DNA of 64,000 nucleotides. It comes from an uncultured SAR116 cluster alpha proteobacterium. GTDB lineage: Bacteria > Pseudomonadota > Alphaproteobacteria > Puniceispirillales > Marisalimonadaceae. Made by a program: the position numbers and the translations under genes. The notes beneath the pieces were generated by a model, which saw only the letters and a list, made by a program, of their open reading frames with translations, had not been told where the DNA came from and searched no databases. The stretch covers positions 62,001 to 126,000 of the forward strand of contig CABZSR010000001.1 in NCBI GenBank assembly GCA_902528415.1. The letters are read 5' to 3'. Shown here piece after piece: positions 36,409 to 46,600 of this stretch; position 1 is the stretch's first letter, and each line of letters begins with the position of its first letter.

Positions 36409-36573
36409 TTAAAAATCTGAGCATCTTCCCGCTTTTTCCCAATCTCCATATCTAGTTGGTTCCAATCCCTTAGGACCACCTTTTTCTTTGGGGACAGTTT
36501 TATCCATGGACACATTCTCGTTTGAATCATTTTCTTCTTTTTGTTTACTTAATTTTGTAATTTTACTATCCAT
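36409..36573 (-). CDS. DUF1674 family protein (SDHAF4-like succinate dehydrogenase assembly factor)
   Basis: This 54-residue protein has the diagnostic C-terminal motif GGPKGLEPTRYGDWEKAGRC followed by SDF. In eukaryotes the related SDHAF4/Sdh8 protects flavinated SdhA during complex II assembly; the same role here is inferred. The N-terminal half is disordered and charged. I start at the ATG at 36573; a TTG at 36597 adds eight residues but has no ribosome-binding sequence. It is followed by DUF1491 and is divergent from rsmB. Confidence 0.82.
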   Translation of the reverse strand: MDSKITKLSKQKEENDSNENVSMDKTVPKEKGGPKGLEPTRYGDWEKAGRCSDF

Positions 36574-36650
36574 TATTATAACTTTCTTATTAGCCAATAT
36601 CTAAATAATTTACATAATATTTATTATTAATACAAATACAAGGCAGTAGT

Positions 36651-38030
36651 TTGATAGAAAAAAAAACATTTAACACCAAAAAAAAATTAAACAAGACTGT
36701 AAGACTTGTAGCATTGGAAATTTGGATACTTGTTTTTTACAAGAATAAAAAATTTGATGATATCATTAAAAAATCTTTTGACTTTAATAAATTAGATAAA
36801 CGAGACAAATCTTTTCTATTTTTACTAATAAACACATGTATGAGAAGGCATAACCAAGCCCAAAAAATTTATAATAAATACTCAAGGTTTGGAATAAAGA
36901 AAAAAAATCGTTACTTAAATGGCATTTTAGTTATTTCTACAATTCAATTAATTTGGTTGAATATAGCCCCTTATGCAGTTTTAAATGAAGCAGTTAGTCA
37001 AGCTAAAATTCATATTGGAGAAAAACAATCTAAGCTCGTCAATGCAATTCTACGTAAAATAGTTGCAAATAAAAATGATTGTTTAAACTTCATTCCTGAA
37101 GATAAATGCAACCTTCCAGAATGGCTTTTAAAAAGTTGGACATCTTCATATGGTGAAAAAAATGTCAATGAAATAGTAAAAATAGCCATGGAACCACCAC
37201 CAGTCGATATAGTTGTTTCAAATAAAATGAAAGAAAGTGAATTGAACCAATTTAAGCACAATCTCTCAGGTAAAAAAATCTTGCCTAATGTCATAAGATG
37301 TAATTTAAAAGAGTCAGTTGAAAGTTTACCAGGATTTTCTGATGGTTTGTGGTGGATACAAGATGCAGCATCCCAGATACCCTGTAATTTATTATTGTCT
37401 AAAATAAAACAACATTTTTCTCAATCTGTTGATTCTATTAAGGTATTAGACATGTGTTGCGCACCTGGAGGTAAAACAGCGCAACTTTTAGATAACAAAT
37501 TAAACGTTGTATCTATTGAAAAAAATAAATTAAGGTCTCATAAATTCAGAGAAAATATGAAGCGTCTTAACTTTAATCCTTGTTTAATTATTGCTAAAGC
37601 AGAAGATTATCTACCAAACTTTAAACCTGATGTTATTTTAATTGACGCTCCCTGTTCTGCGACAGGCACGATTAGAAAAAATCCAGATATTTTTATTAAA
37701 CCAGCACCAATCAATTTAAAAGATTTAATTTTAACTCAAGATAATATCTTAAATAATGCTTCAAAAATATTGAAAAAAAATGGATTAATTATGTATGTTA
37801 CATGCTCTCTTCAAAAAATTGAAGGTGAAAGAAGGATTGAAAAGTTTTTAAAAAAAAATCAAAGTTTTTCTATTGTTCCATTTTTTTCCTCTGATTATCC
37901 TATGATTAGCGATTGTATAACTAAAGAAGGCTTCATAAGAATCCTTCCAAATTATTTTAATTTTAATTCTGATAATGTTATGAATGGATCAGACGGTTTT
38001 TTTATCGCATTAGTTAAAATGGAAAACTAA
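36651..38030 (+). CDS. rsmB: RsmB/Sun family 16S rRNA (cytosine-C5)-methyltransferase
   Basis: This 459-residue protein has an N-terminal NusB-like RNA-binding domain (residues ~15-150) and a SAM methyltransferase domain. Motif I is VLDMCCAPGGKTAQLL, the catalytic cysteine lies in IDAPCSATGTIRKNPD, and the second cysteine in YVTCSLQKIEGERRI. It probably modifies 16S rRNA C967 (E. coli numbering). The start is a TTG at 36651 with AAGG seven bases upstream. The following order rsmB, heparinase family, purH is conserved in alphaproteobacteria. Confidence 0.93.
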   Translation: MIEKKTFNTKKKLNKTVRLVALEIWILVFYKNKKFDDIIKKSFDFNKLDKRDKSFLFLLINTCMRRHNQAQKIYNKYSRFGIKKKNRYLNGILVISTIQLIWLNIAPYAVLNEAVSQAKIHIGEKQSKLVNAILRKIVANKNDCLNFIPEDKCNLPEWLLKSWTSSYGEKNVNEIVKIAMEPPPVDIVVSNKMKESELNQFKHNLSGKKILPNVIRCNLKESVESLPGFSDGLWWIQDAASQIPCNLLLSKIKQHFSQSVDSIKVLDMCCAPGGKTAQLLDNKLNVVSIEKNKLRSHKFRENMKRLNFNPCLIIAKAEDYLPNFKPDVILIDAPCSATGTIRKNPDIFIKPAPINLKDLILTQDNILNNASKILKKNGLIMYVTCSLQKIEGERRIEKFLKKNQSFSIVPFFSSDYPMISDCITKEGFIRILPNYFNFNSDNVMNGSDGFFIALVKMEN

Positions 38031-38034
38031 TTTT

Positions 38035-39579
38035 ATGCTTAAATTTATAGATTTAATTACAAATAATTATTTTCTCAAAAAAAAGCTAAAAGTAGATGGA
38101 CAGAATTCTCCTGCAAGAAGACTTACTGATAACTGGCAAGGCAACTCAGAAATTGGTAAAACAATAGTCAATGGTAAAACTAATCCCAAACTAATTAAAG
38201 ATTTTAACAGGTTTTATTTTTTGAGAGATTTGAAAGCTGAGGGTAGTATTAAAGCAAGATCCATAGCACGTTCTTTAGTTTCAAATTGGATCAATGAGAA
38301 ACATAATCTTCTGTCAAAGGAATTTGATTCTCAAATAATGGCGGAAAGAATAACTTGTTGGAGTTTCAATTTTTCATGGTTTGCAGAGAGTGGTGAATTA
38401 GATTTACAAAAGAAAATTTTGTATTCTATTGCATTGCAAACAAAATATCTTGAGATAAAACTCACAGAAACGAATAATCATCTACAACAAGTTATAATAA
38501 TTAAAGGTATTTTAGTTGCTAAGTCTATTTTATTTGACGATATAATGATTGTCGATGAATTATTAAATATTATAGATCAAAAACTTGAAATTTTAACAAA
38601 TAATGATGGTGGACACACCTCTAGAAGTCCTGTCCTGCATATAAATTTATTAAGACATTTAATAGAAATTAGATCTATAGTTGGAATTTTAAAAAATGTT
38701 GATGCAGAGAACTTACATAAAAAAACAATTAAAATGGGCGAATTCTGCAGAGGCTTTCAGATGCCAAATGATGGTTTTGCATGGTTCCACGGAGGATCAT
38801 TAGTTCCTAAAAATATTATAAAACAAACTTTAAACAGGATAGGTTACAAAAATAGAATTTTTCAACTTGCTGAAGACACTGGTTTTTGTAGATTATCCAA
38901 TATGGATACAGTTGTATTTGTAGATGTTGGTTTAAAACCAATAGTAAGTACGAATACAAAAGCAAGTTTATTTGCGTTTGAGTTTTTTTATAAAAAAGAA
39001 AAAATTATTTCTAATCTAGGAGAATTAACTAAATCTAGTATTAAGAGTGCTAAAAATTCATTAGCGTCATCTGCTGCTCACTCTACTTTAAATATTGATG
39101 ATAGAAATAATATAGATCTAACAGGAAAAAGAAATACTGAGATATTAGAAGTCAAATACGGAAAGACAAAGGATGGAAACCTTCTAGATTTAACACATTC
39201 TGGTTATAAGACTATTTTTGGGATAAATCATAAAAGACAAATTTATCTATCCAATAAAAAAAATGAAATAAGGGGTAAAGACGTAATCATAAATCTTGGA
39301 AATATTGGTACAATACCCAAAGTAGCAAATATTCACTTTCATTTAAATCCAAGCATTGAACTTATAAAAACTAGAAGTGGTTCAATTTTATTAAACCACT
39401 TAAAGGGCTTTGTTTGGAAAATGATCTCTGACAATCAAGATATAGTTATCCGGGATTCAGTTATGTTTACCCCAAAAGGTCCTACTCCTTGTAAAGAAAT
39501 AATGATAATTATGAAGCTTGAAAAAATAAGGGCTTATAAGATGATCTCTTGTAATTGGGCATTTCAATTACAAAAGTAG
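38035..39579 (+). CDS. heparinase II/III family protein
   Basis: This 514-residue protein has a helical N-terminal toroid (~20-240, with GSIKARSIARSLVSNWI) and a C-terminal beta-rich lyase-like domain containing ADTGFCRLSNMDTVVFVDVG, AHSTLNIDDRNN and DLTHSGYKTIFGINHKRQI. The family contains polysaccharide lyases, but the alphaproteobacterial member next to rsmB and purH has no established substrate and may act on cell-surface glycans. No signal peptide is obvious, which argues against an exported degradative enzyme. It starts four bases after rsmB. Confidence 0.85.
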   Translation: MLKFIDLITNNYFLKKKLKVDGQNSPARRLTDNWQGNSEIGKTIVNGKTNPKLIKDFNRFYFLRDLKAEGSIKARSIARSLVSNWINEKHNLLSKEFDSQIMAERITCWSFNFSWFAESGELDLQKKILYSIALQTKYLEIKLTETNNHLQQVIIIKGILVAKSILFDDIMIVDELLNIIDQKLEILTNNDGGHTSRSPVLHINLLRHLIEIRSIVGILKNVDAENLHKKTIKMGEFCRGFQMPNDGFAWFHGGSLVPKNIIKQTLNRIGYKNRIFQLAEDTGFCRLSNMDTVVFVDVGLKPIVSTNTKASLFAFEFFYKKEKIISNLGELTKSSIKSAKNSLASSAAHSTLNIDDRNNIDLTGKRNTEILEVKYGKTKDGNLLDLTHSGYKTIFGINHKRQIYLSNKKNEIRGKDVIINLGNIGTIPKVANIHFHLNPSIELIKTRSGSILLNHLKGFVWKMISDNQDIVIRDSVMFTPKGPTPCKEIMIIMKLEKIRAYKMISCNWAFQLQK

Positions 39580-39646
39580 ACTGAGTTTAAATTAATAAGA
39601 AATATTTTAATGATAATATAATCAAATTAAAGATCGGTTAAATAAA

Positions 39647-41257
39647 ATGGACAATGTTAACAGTGATAAATTATTTACTGACAAAGTTAAAATTAAAAGG
39701 GCTTTGATTTCAGTAACCGACAAAACTAATATTGAAAAATTAGCTAAAGTTCTTGAGGATTATAATATAGAAATTTTATCTACTGGAGGCACAGCTAAAT
39801 TTTTAAAAGAAAATGCAATACCAGTTAAAGACGTTTCAGATGAAACAAATTTCCCCGAAATCTTAAATGGGAGAGTAAAAACGCTACACCCTAAAATACA
39901 TGGAGGGATACTTAGCAAAAGAAATAATTCAGTTCATACAGACCAATTGCAAAAACATCATATTAAAGAAATTGATCTCCTAATCATTAATTTATATAAA
40001 TTCCAGGAAACCGTAGAAAATAATAAGAATGAGACCGAAGTTATTGAAAATATTGATATTGGTGGACCTGCAATGATAAGGGCCGCAGCTAAGAACCATG
40101 AGTTTGTTACTATTTTAACTGATCCTGGGGATTACTCTAAGCTTATAAATGAACTTAAAGATGAATGTGAAACCTCATATGCTTTTAGAAAATATCTTGC
40201 TGGAAGAGCTTTTAAATTAACTAATGAGTATGATCAAGCAATTTCTGACTGGTTTAATAATGAAACCATTAACGCCATTGACCTACCTCAAACATTTTCA
40301 ATAGATTTTAAAAAATTCTTAGAAATGAGATATGGAGAAAATCCACATCAAAAAGCGGCATTTTATAAAACGAATGACCTTAGAATTGGAATTGCTACAT
40401 CTAACCAAATTCAAGGGAAAGAGCTTTCATATAATAATATTAATGATGGCAATGCTGCTTATGAATTAATTTGTGAATTTAATCAGCCAGCAATTGCAAT
40501 TATTAAACATGCTAATCCTTGTGGTGTCGCTGAGAACGCTAATATAAATTTAGCATGGGAAAAAGCACTACAAACAGATCCAATTAGTGCATTTGGTGGA
40601 ATAGTGGCTTTAAACAGAGAATTAACCCTAGATTTAGCAAAGCAAATGAAATCTTTATTCTTAGAAGTAATAATTGCACCTTCTTTTACTAAAGAGGCAC
40701 TTCAAATTTTAAGGGACAAACCCAATATAAGAATTTTAGCATCAGGATCAATGCCTATACCTCAGGAAAACGGACTGGATATAAAATCTATTTCAGGAGG
40801 TATGCTGGTCCAAACTCGCGACAACAAAGTTTTACAGACAAGTGACCTGAAGATAGTAACAAAGAGAGTACCTACACAATTAGAAATAAATAATTTACTT
40901 TTTGCATGGAAGGTAGCAAAACATACTAAATCCAATGCAATCATATATGCCAAAGATCTTCAAACTGTCGGAATTGGGGCAGGACAAATGAGTAGAATAG
41001 ATTCCACAATGATAGCAAATGAGAAAGCTAAAAAATCTTCAATATTAGCAAACTTAAAATCATTAATGACTTTTGAAAGTGTAGTTGCTAGCGACGCATT
41101 CTTCCCATTCGCCGATGGTTTAGTAGCCGCTGCAGATGCAGGAGTTACTGCTGTAATTCAACCAGGTGGATCAATTAGAGATCAAGAAGTAATAGCTGCT
41201 GCAGATGAACGCAATATTGCAATGGTTTTTACATCAGTAAGACATTTCAAACATTAA
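39647..41257 (+). CDS. purH: bifunctional AICAR formyltransferase / IMP cyclohydrolase
   Basis: PurH catalyses the last two steps of IMP synthesis. The 536-residue protein has an N-terminal MGS-like cyclohydrolase domain (~15-150; LSTGGTAKFLKE, GRVKTLHPKIHGGIL, NIDIGGPAMIRAAAKN) and a transformylase domain (~200-536; KHANPCGVAENANI, DPISAFGGIVALNRE, VASDAFFPFADGL, AIIQPGGSIRDQEV-like end). The formyl donor is 10-formyltetrahydrofolate. It is the last gene of the rsmB run and converges with mutY with a single base between the stops. Confidence 0.96.
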   Translation: MDNVNSDKLFTDKVKIKRALISVTDKTNIEKLAKVLEDYNIEILSTGGTAKFLKENAIPVKDVSDETNFPEILNGRVKTLHPKIHGGILSKRNNSVHTDQLQKHHIKEIDLLIINLYKFQETVENNKNETEVIENIDIGGPAMIRAAAKNHEFVTILTDPGDYSKLINELKDECETSYAFRKYLAGRAFKLTNEYDQAISDWFNNETINAIDLPQTFSIDFKKFLEMRYGENPHQKAAFYKTNDLRIGIATSNQIQGKELSYNNINDGNAAYELICEFNQPAIAIIKHANPCGVAENANINLAWEKALQTDPISAFGGIVALNRELTLDLAKQMKSLFLEVIIAPSFTKEALQILRDKPNIRILASGSMPIPQENGLDIKSISGGMLVQTRDNKVLQTSDLKIVTKRVPTQLEINNLLFAWKVAKHTKSNAIIYAKDLQTVGIGAGQMSRIDSTMIANEKAKKSSILANLKSLMTFESVVASDAFFPFADGLVAAADAGVTAVIQPGGSIRDQEVIAAADERNIAMVFTSVRHFKH

Positions 41258-41258
41258 T

Positions 41259-42371
41259 TTAAAATAAATTTTCGTCTTCAAGATATTTTATAATCTTCTT
41301 AATTAAACTTGGTATTGCTAATTTTTTTAAATTTTGGGTATCAATAAACCTATAGGATTTCTTAACTGATTGATCTTTCAAAATGTCATTATTATCAATA
41401 TAAGCTATTGCAATTGAACAGTTTAATTTAAAATGTGTAAATACATGTATTATTTTTTTTTCAAGAATATTCCAATCAAGACCAAACAAAGAATCTTTTT
41501 TTGTTATAAAATTAGGTGATTTTGAGAAATAATTCTTATCTTCTTTTAGCCAACCTATGGACGGAATTACATCCATATTCGATAATAATCCTTTATTATT
41601 ATTTTTAGTCATTAGAATATCACCGTGCTGATTAATTAAACAAAAAAATAAACCATATCTATTATTTTTAATTTTTTTTGGTAGTCGTTTAGGATATATT
41701 TTAGCGTTAACAGATCCACCTACTTTACAAAAACTAATCAAAGGACAAGAAGAACACCTGGGAGACTTAGGTATACAAATTAATGATCCTAAATCCATTA
41801 GTGCTTGCGCATAATCTCCATATCTTTGATTTGGCAAATACCTTTCTGAGATTTCTTCAATATATTTTTTTGATTTTTCTAATGGCTCATCAACGGCATA
41901 TAATCTAGAAAATATCCTTTCGACATTGCCATCAATAACATTTGATTTAATATCAAAAGCAATTGCCATTATAGCTGACGCAGTGTAGTTGCCAATCCCT
42001 GGCAAAGATAATAATTTACTTTTGTCACAAGGAATTACCGAATTATAATCATTAGAAATTATTTTTGCTGTCTCATGAAGATTTTTTGCCCTACTGTAAT
42101 AACCTAAACCAGCCCAATAAGAAGATACTTCTTGAAAATCTGCTTTAGCAAGTTGATCAATAGTAGTCCATTTTTTTACAAAATTTAAAAAATAGGGAAT
42201 AACTGTTGACACTACTGTTTGCTGCAACATAATTTCTGATAAATACACAAAGTAAGGGTTTGGTAACTCCCCAGATAAAGCTCTCCAGGGCAGATTTCTT
42301 CTATTTTTGTCATACCAATTTAATAATAAATTAGAAAAATTTTTGTAATTATCTTTTTTTGTCTTATTCAT
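41259..42371 (-). CDS. mutY: A/G-specific adenine DNA glycosylase
   Basis: MutY removes adenine mispaired with 8-oxoguanine. The 370-residue protein has Glu46 in EIMLQQTVVSTV, the helix-hairpin-helix LSLPGIGNYTASAI, and catalytic Asp147 in NVIDGNVERIFSR. The [4Fe-4S] ligands Cys199, 206, 209 and 215 are spaced C-x6-C-x2-C-x5-C. The C-terminal NUDIX-like domain (~225-370) recognises 8-oxoG. It is divergent from the DUF721 gene, with 52 bases between them. Confidence 0.96.
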   Translation of the reverse strand: MNKTKKDNYKNFSNLLLNWYDKNRRNLPWRALSGELPNPYFVYLSEIMLQQTVVSTVIPYFLNFVKKWTTIDQLAKADFQEVSSYWAGLGYYSRAKNLHETAKIISNDYNSVIPCDKSKLLSLPGIGNYTASAIMAIAFDIKSNVIDGNVERIFSRLYAVDEPLEKSKKYIEEISERYLPNQRYGDYAQALMDLGSLICIPKSPRCSSCPLISFCKVGGSVNAKIYPKRLPKKIKNNRYGLFFCLINQHGDILMTKNNNKGLLSNMDVIPSIGWLKEDKNYFSKSPNFITKKDSLFGLDWNILEKKIIHVFTHFKLNCSIAIAYIDNNDILKDQSVKKSYRFIDTQNLKKLAIPSLIKKIIKYLEDENLF

Positions 42372-42423
42372 GGTTTTATGTATATATTATGTTATCTGTT
42401 AAAAATATTCTTTTAAAAAAATT

Positions 42424-42879
42424 GTGATTTATAATATGAAGTCATTAGTAAAAATTACAGAAAATATTGTTGAAAAAAAGTTAAGCAGACTTGGTGCCGT
42501 TCAAACACATATTTTACTAAATTGGAATTATATAGCAGAACATTATTCTAATATTACAATTCCTGATAAAATTAAGTTTAATAGAAACAAAAATACTGAA
42601 GGCCAAATTACTATAAAGGTTCAAAATGGTTTTGGACCAGAAATTCAACACGCCATTCCATTTTTGTTAAATCAAATAAACTCAAGATTTGGCTATAAGG
42701 CTATAACAAAAATCAAAATAATACAGTCTGAACTTGGATATATAAAAAAAATAGAAAAAAACTTTTTTCAACAAAAAGTTTTTACTGATGACCCAGACTT
42801 AATTTCTAATATTTTGCCAGATGGAGAACTAAAATTAGCAATGCAAAGATTCGAAATTTCTAGAAAAAAAATGCTCTGA
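42424..42879 (+). CDS. DUF721 (DciA-like) protein
   Basis: This 151-residue protein has a DUF721 core: LSRLGAVQTHILLNWNYIAEHYS, then VQNGFGPEIQHAIPFLLNQIN and YKAITKIKI. DciA loads or regulates the replicative helicase DnaB in bacteria without DnaC. The alphaproteobacterial copies share the KH-like fold, but a replication role is not shown here. The longest frame starts with GTG 42424; ATG 42436 is equally likely, since neither has a clear ribosome-binding sequence. The neighbouring DsbA-like and smc genes follow on the same strand. Confidence 0.8.
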   Translation: MIYNMKSLVKITENIVEKKLSRLGAVQTHILLNWNYIAEHYSNITIPDKIKFNRNKNTEGQITIKVQNGFGPEIQHAIPFLLNQINSRFGYKAITKIKIIQSELGYIKKIEKNFFQQKVFTDDPDLISNILPDGELKLAMQRFEISRKKML

Positions 42880-42958
42880 TATTTTAAATATCTATTATTT
42901 AATCAGTTGATTTAGTGTATAAGAATATAAATAAATATAATGTTAAAAGGTAAAGATT

Positions 42959-43597
42959 TTGAAAAAACAAATTATAGTAAATAGACGAAATACATTATTA
43001 AGTTTATTGGCCGTTAGTGTTTTCCCTAAATATAGTTATTCAAATCAAGACCTATTAAGTGACAATATGCGTAAACAATTTATGGGTTCAAAAAATGCAC
43101 CTATTAAAATTAAGGAATATTTTTCTCTAACCTGTGGTCACTGCGCAAATTTTCATGTTAAGACTTTACCTCAACTCAAGGAGCGATACATTGATACTGG
43201 TAAAGTTCAATTAGAATTTATTGACTATCCTCTTGATAGGCTTGCAATTATCGCTGCCACCTTAGCCCGAACACTTCCAACTGAGGACGGATATTTGGAA
43301 GCTATAAGTATATTATTAAAAAAACAAAAGCAGTGGGCATATTCAAAAAAGCCTCTTGATGAATTACGCTCTATAGCAAAATTATTTGGAGTTTCTTCAA
43401 AACAATTTGATGAAATTTTAAAAAATATTCCGCTTATGCAAGAAATTATTAATAAAATGGAAAAGGAGTCTAAAAATTTTAATATAGAGTCCACACCGAC
43501 ATTTATTATAAATAATAATCATAAAATTTCAGGCGCTTTGTCTTTTAAAGACTTTGAAAAAGAACTTTTAACTTTAATTAAAGCAAAGAATTCTTAA
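42959..43597 (+). CDS. DsbA family thiol:disulfide oxidoreductase
   Basis: This 212-residue exported thioredoxin-fold protein has active site Cys59-Gly-His-Cys62 in SLTCGHCANFH and a cis-proline loop in ESTPTFIINN. The first 28 residues hold NRRNTLLSLLAVSVF, an export signal with two arginines that resembles, but is not a perfect, twin-arginine signal. It belongs to the Com1/BdbD-like DsbA group common in alphaproteobacteria and would oxidise periplasmic cysteines. The start is a TTG at 42959 with AAAGG eight bases upstream. smc follows after 19 bases. Confidence 0.88.
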   Translation: MKKQIIVNRRNTLLSLLAVSVFPKYSYSNQDLLSDNMRKQFMGSKNAPIKIKEYFSLTCGHCANFHVKTLPQLKERYIDTGKVQLEFIDYPLDRLAIIAATLARTLPTEDGYLEAISILLKKQKQWAYSKKPLDELRSIAKLFGVSSKQFDEILKNIPLMQEIINKMEKESKNFNIESTPTFIINNNHKISGALSFKDFEKELLTLIKAKNS

Positions 43598-43616
43598 GAT
43601 TAATAAAGGATAATTA

Positions 43617-46600
43617 ATGAAGTTCAAATCTGTTAGGATTTCTGGGTTCAAATCTTTCTTAGAACCAACTGAAATACTGATTAACAATGGCTTGACTGGA
43701 GTTGTAGGTCCTAATGGTTGTGGGAAGTCAAACATTGTTGAAGCGGTAAAATGGGTTATGGGCGAAAATTCTGCTCGTCAAATGCGTGGCGATGAAATGG
43801 ATGATATTATTTTTGCAGGTACAAGTGAGAGACCAGCTAGAAACTTTGCAGAAGTATCTATTAAATTAGACAATTCAGAGCGAAAAGCTCCAGCAAATTT
43901 CAACCACCTTGAAGAAATTGAAATTTCTAGAAAAATTGAAAGAGAAAAGGGATCAATCTATAGGGTTAATTCAAAACAAGTTAGAGCAAGAGATATACAA
44001 TTAATTTTTGCTGATAATGGAACCGGTGCACGATCGTCAGGGATAGTTGGTCAAGGTAGAATAGCACAAATAATAGATGCAACCTCTGAAGATAGAAGAA
44101 TAATTCTTGAAGAAGCAGCGAATATAAAGGGTTTACATAACAGAAGACATGAGGCTGAACTAAAACTGAATGGAGCTAATGAAAATCTAAATAGATTAAT
44201 AGACATTGAGCAAACTTATCAAGATCAGCTTATAGAATTAGAAAAACAAGGAAGAAAGGCTGCTAGATATAGATCAGTAGGTGACAGACTAAGAAAAGCT
44301 GAGGCAACTTTATTTTTAACACTTTTAAATACAGCAGAAAATGAGTTTAATGATTTTAAAAAACATTTAGATATAGCCAAAGAAAATGTACATAAAGGAC
44401 AAATTAATGTGTCCAAACATACTGAAGCAAAAAAAGAAATTTTAGATGAATTACCTGAGCTTAAAAAATTAGAAACAAAAAAGATAACAGTTTTACAATC
44501 TCTCAATATAACAAAAATTAGATTAGAAGAAGAGAAATCTTCTGCAAAAACAACTTTAAACAATACCTTAAATCAAATTTACCAAATAGAAGCAGACATC
44601 CAAAGAGAAGTTGAAATTAAACAAGACGCAAAGAAAACATTGTTGAGCCTATTTACAGAAGAAGAAAAATTAAAATCTGAGTCAACAAATTTTTTGACTA
44701 AGAAAACTGAAGCCTTGAAGCTAGTAAAAGATCTAAAGGCCAAAACAGAAGAAGCAAATACAAAACTTTCCACTATAACTTCAGAAATATATTCAATTAA
44801 ATCTGATAAATCAGATCTTGAAAAGCGTATATCTGTTCTAACAGATAAGATTAAAAACTCTGAATTTCAAATATCTGAGTTTAACTCAAAGGAAGATGAA
44901 CAACTTCTTAAAAAGAATAATCAGCAATTAAGTAAATTAAAACAAATATTAAGAAATAAAAATCAAAATTTAGTGTCTAATAAACAGGAATTAATAAAAT
45001 TAGAAGAAAAAGAAGTTAAACTTAGTAATCAAAAGAGTAATACTGACCAAAATTTTAATGTAATTAACGCAGAGTTAAATTCTCTTTCTTCGATATTAGG
45101 TGATGATATTTTAAATAAAAACTCACTAGAAAAAAGCATAAATAATATTGGTAATCTTGAAAAAGCAATAGGGTCTGCCTTAGGTGAAACCTTATTAGCA
45201 CCAATTCATTCCAATCAAAATCATTTTCTTAACAATACATATTGGAGAAATGATTTAAAGACTAAATTCAACTCAGAATTACCCAAAGGCGCAATCCCTA
45301 TAATTTCAAAAATCAAAAAAAATTCGATTTTAGATATTGCTTTGATTGGTGTAGGTATAGTTAAAGATAAAGAAACTGCTTATGATCTACAGAAAGATTT
45401 ATCATTTGGGCAAGCACTTACAACTTCCAAAGGTGGTTTATGGAGGTGGGACGGTTTTGTACAACCTCAAGGTGTAAAAAATAGTTATTTCGAAAGACTT
45501 CAACAAATTGCAAAATTAAGATTACTTCAAAATAAATTACCTGCTGTAAAAAAAGAAAAAAAAGTTATTGAAAGTAAAATTGATGGAAATAAATTAGGTA
45601 TAAGTAAATGTAAACGTGATATTATTGAGTTAGAATCGCAAATATCAGAAATAATTAAAAATTCAAATACATTAGAATTAGCTAACTCACAATTAGATGC
45701 AAAACTTCTTTCATCTAAAGTTTTATTAAAAGAGCATCTAGATATAACAAAAATATCTCAAAAAGAGTTAGTTGGACTTAAAAATGAATTAAACAATTCT
45801 ATTAATTTACCATCATTATTAGCTGATGAACTGAAAATAAGAAATATAGCCGATCAATGTAGAAATGAATTGGCTGACGCAATGGCATCAGAACAACAAA
45901 TAAAGACACATGAAAGTTTTCAAGCAAGAAACCTAATGCAGATCAATAATCAAAGTGAGAATTGGAAAAAAAGAGAAAATGAGGCTTCCATGAGATTGAT
46001 GTCTTTGCAAGATAGATTGAAAAAGTTAAAAGATGATCAAAAGAGATTGACAAGCCTACCAGATGATTTTGAAAAGAGGGAAGAAGATCTCAACAGACAA
46101 ATTGATAAGGCTGTTCAAGACAAGAATATTGCCTCTGATAAATTAGTACATACTGAGACTAATCTTCATAATATAGAAAAATTGGAAAGGGAAGCAGAAC
46201 AAAAAGTTTCATTCTTTCGGGAAGAAATGATAAAAATAGAGGCCTCGTTGGATCTTGCTAGAACCAAAATACAGAACATCGAGGCTAGGGTTTTTGAAAA
46301 GCTAAGAATAAACACAGATAAATTGTTTGAAATTGTAGGTTTTAATGAAAAAAATAATTTAAACGTTTCTGTTGAGTTATTAGAAAAAACTGTTCAACGT
46401 CTTATAAATGAAAGGGAATCACTAGGTGCCGTAAATTTACGTGCAGAAGAAGAAATGAAAGAGATGAAAGAAAAAATTGAGACTATGTCATCTGAAAGAA
46501 TTGATCTAGAATTAGCAATAGAAAAACTTAGAACTGGAATTTTTGAACTTAATAAAGAAGGCAGGCAGAGATTAAAAGATAGCTTTAATGATGTTAACAA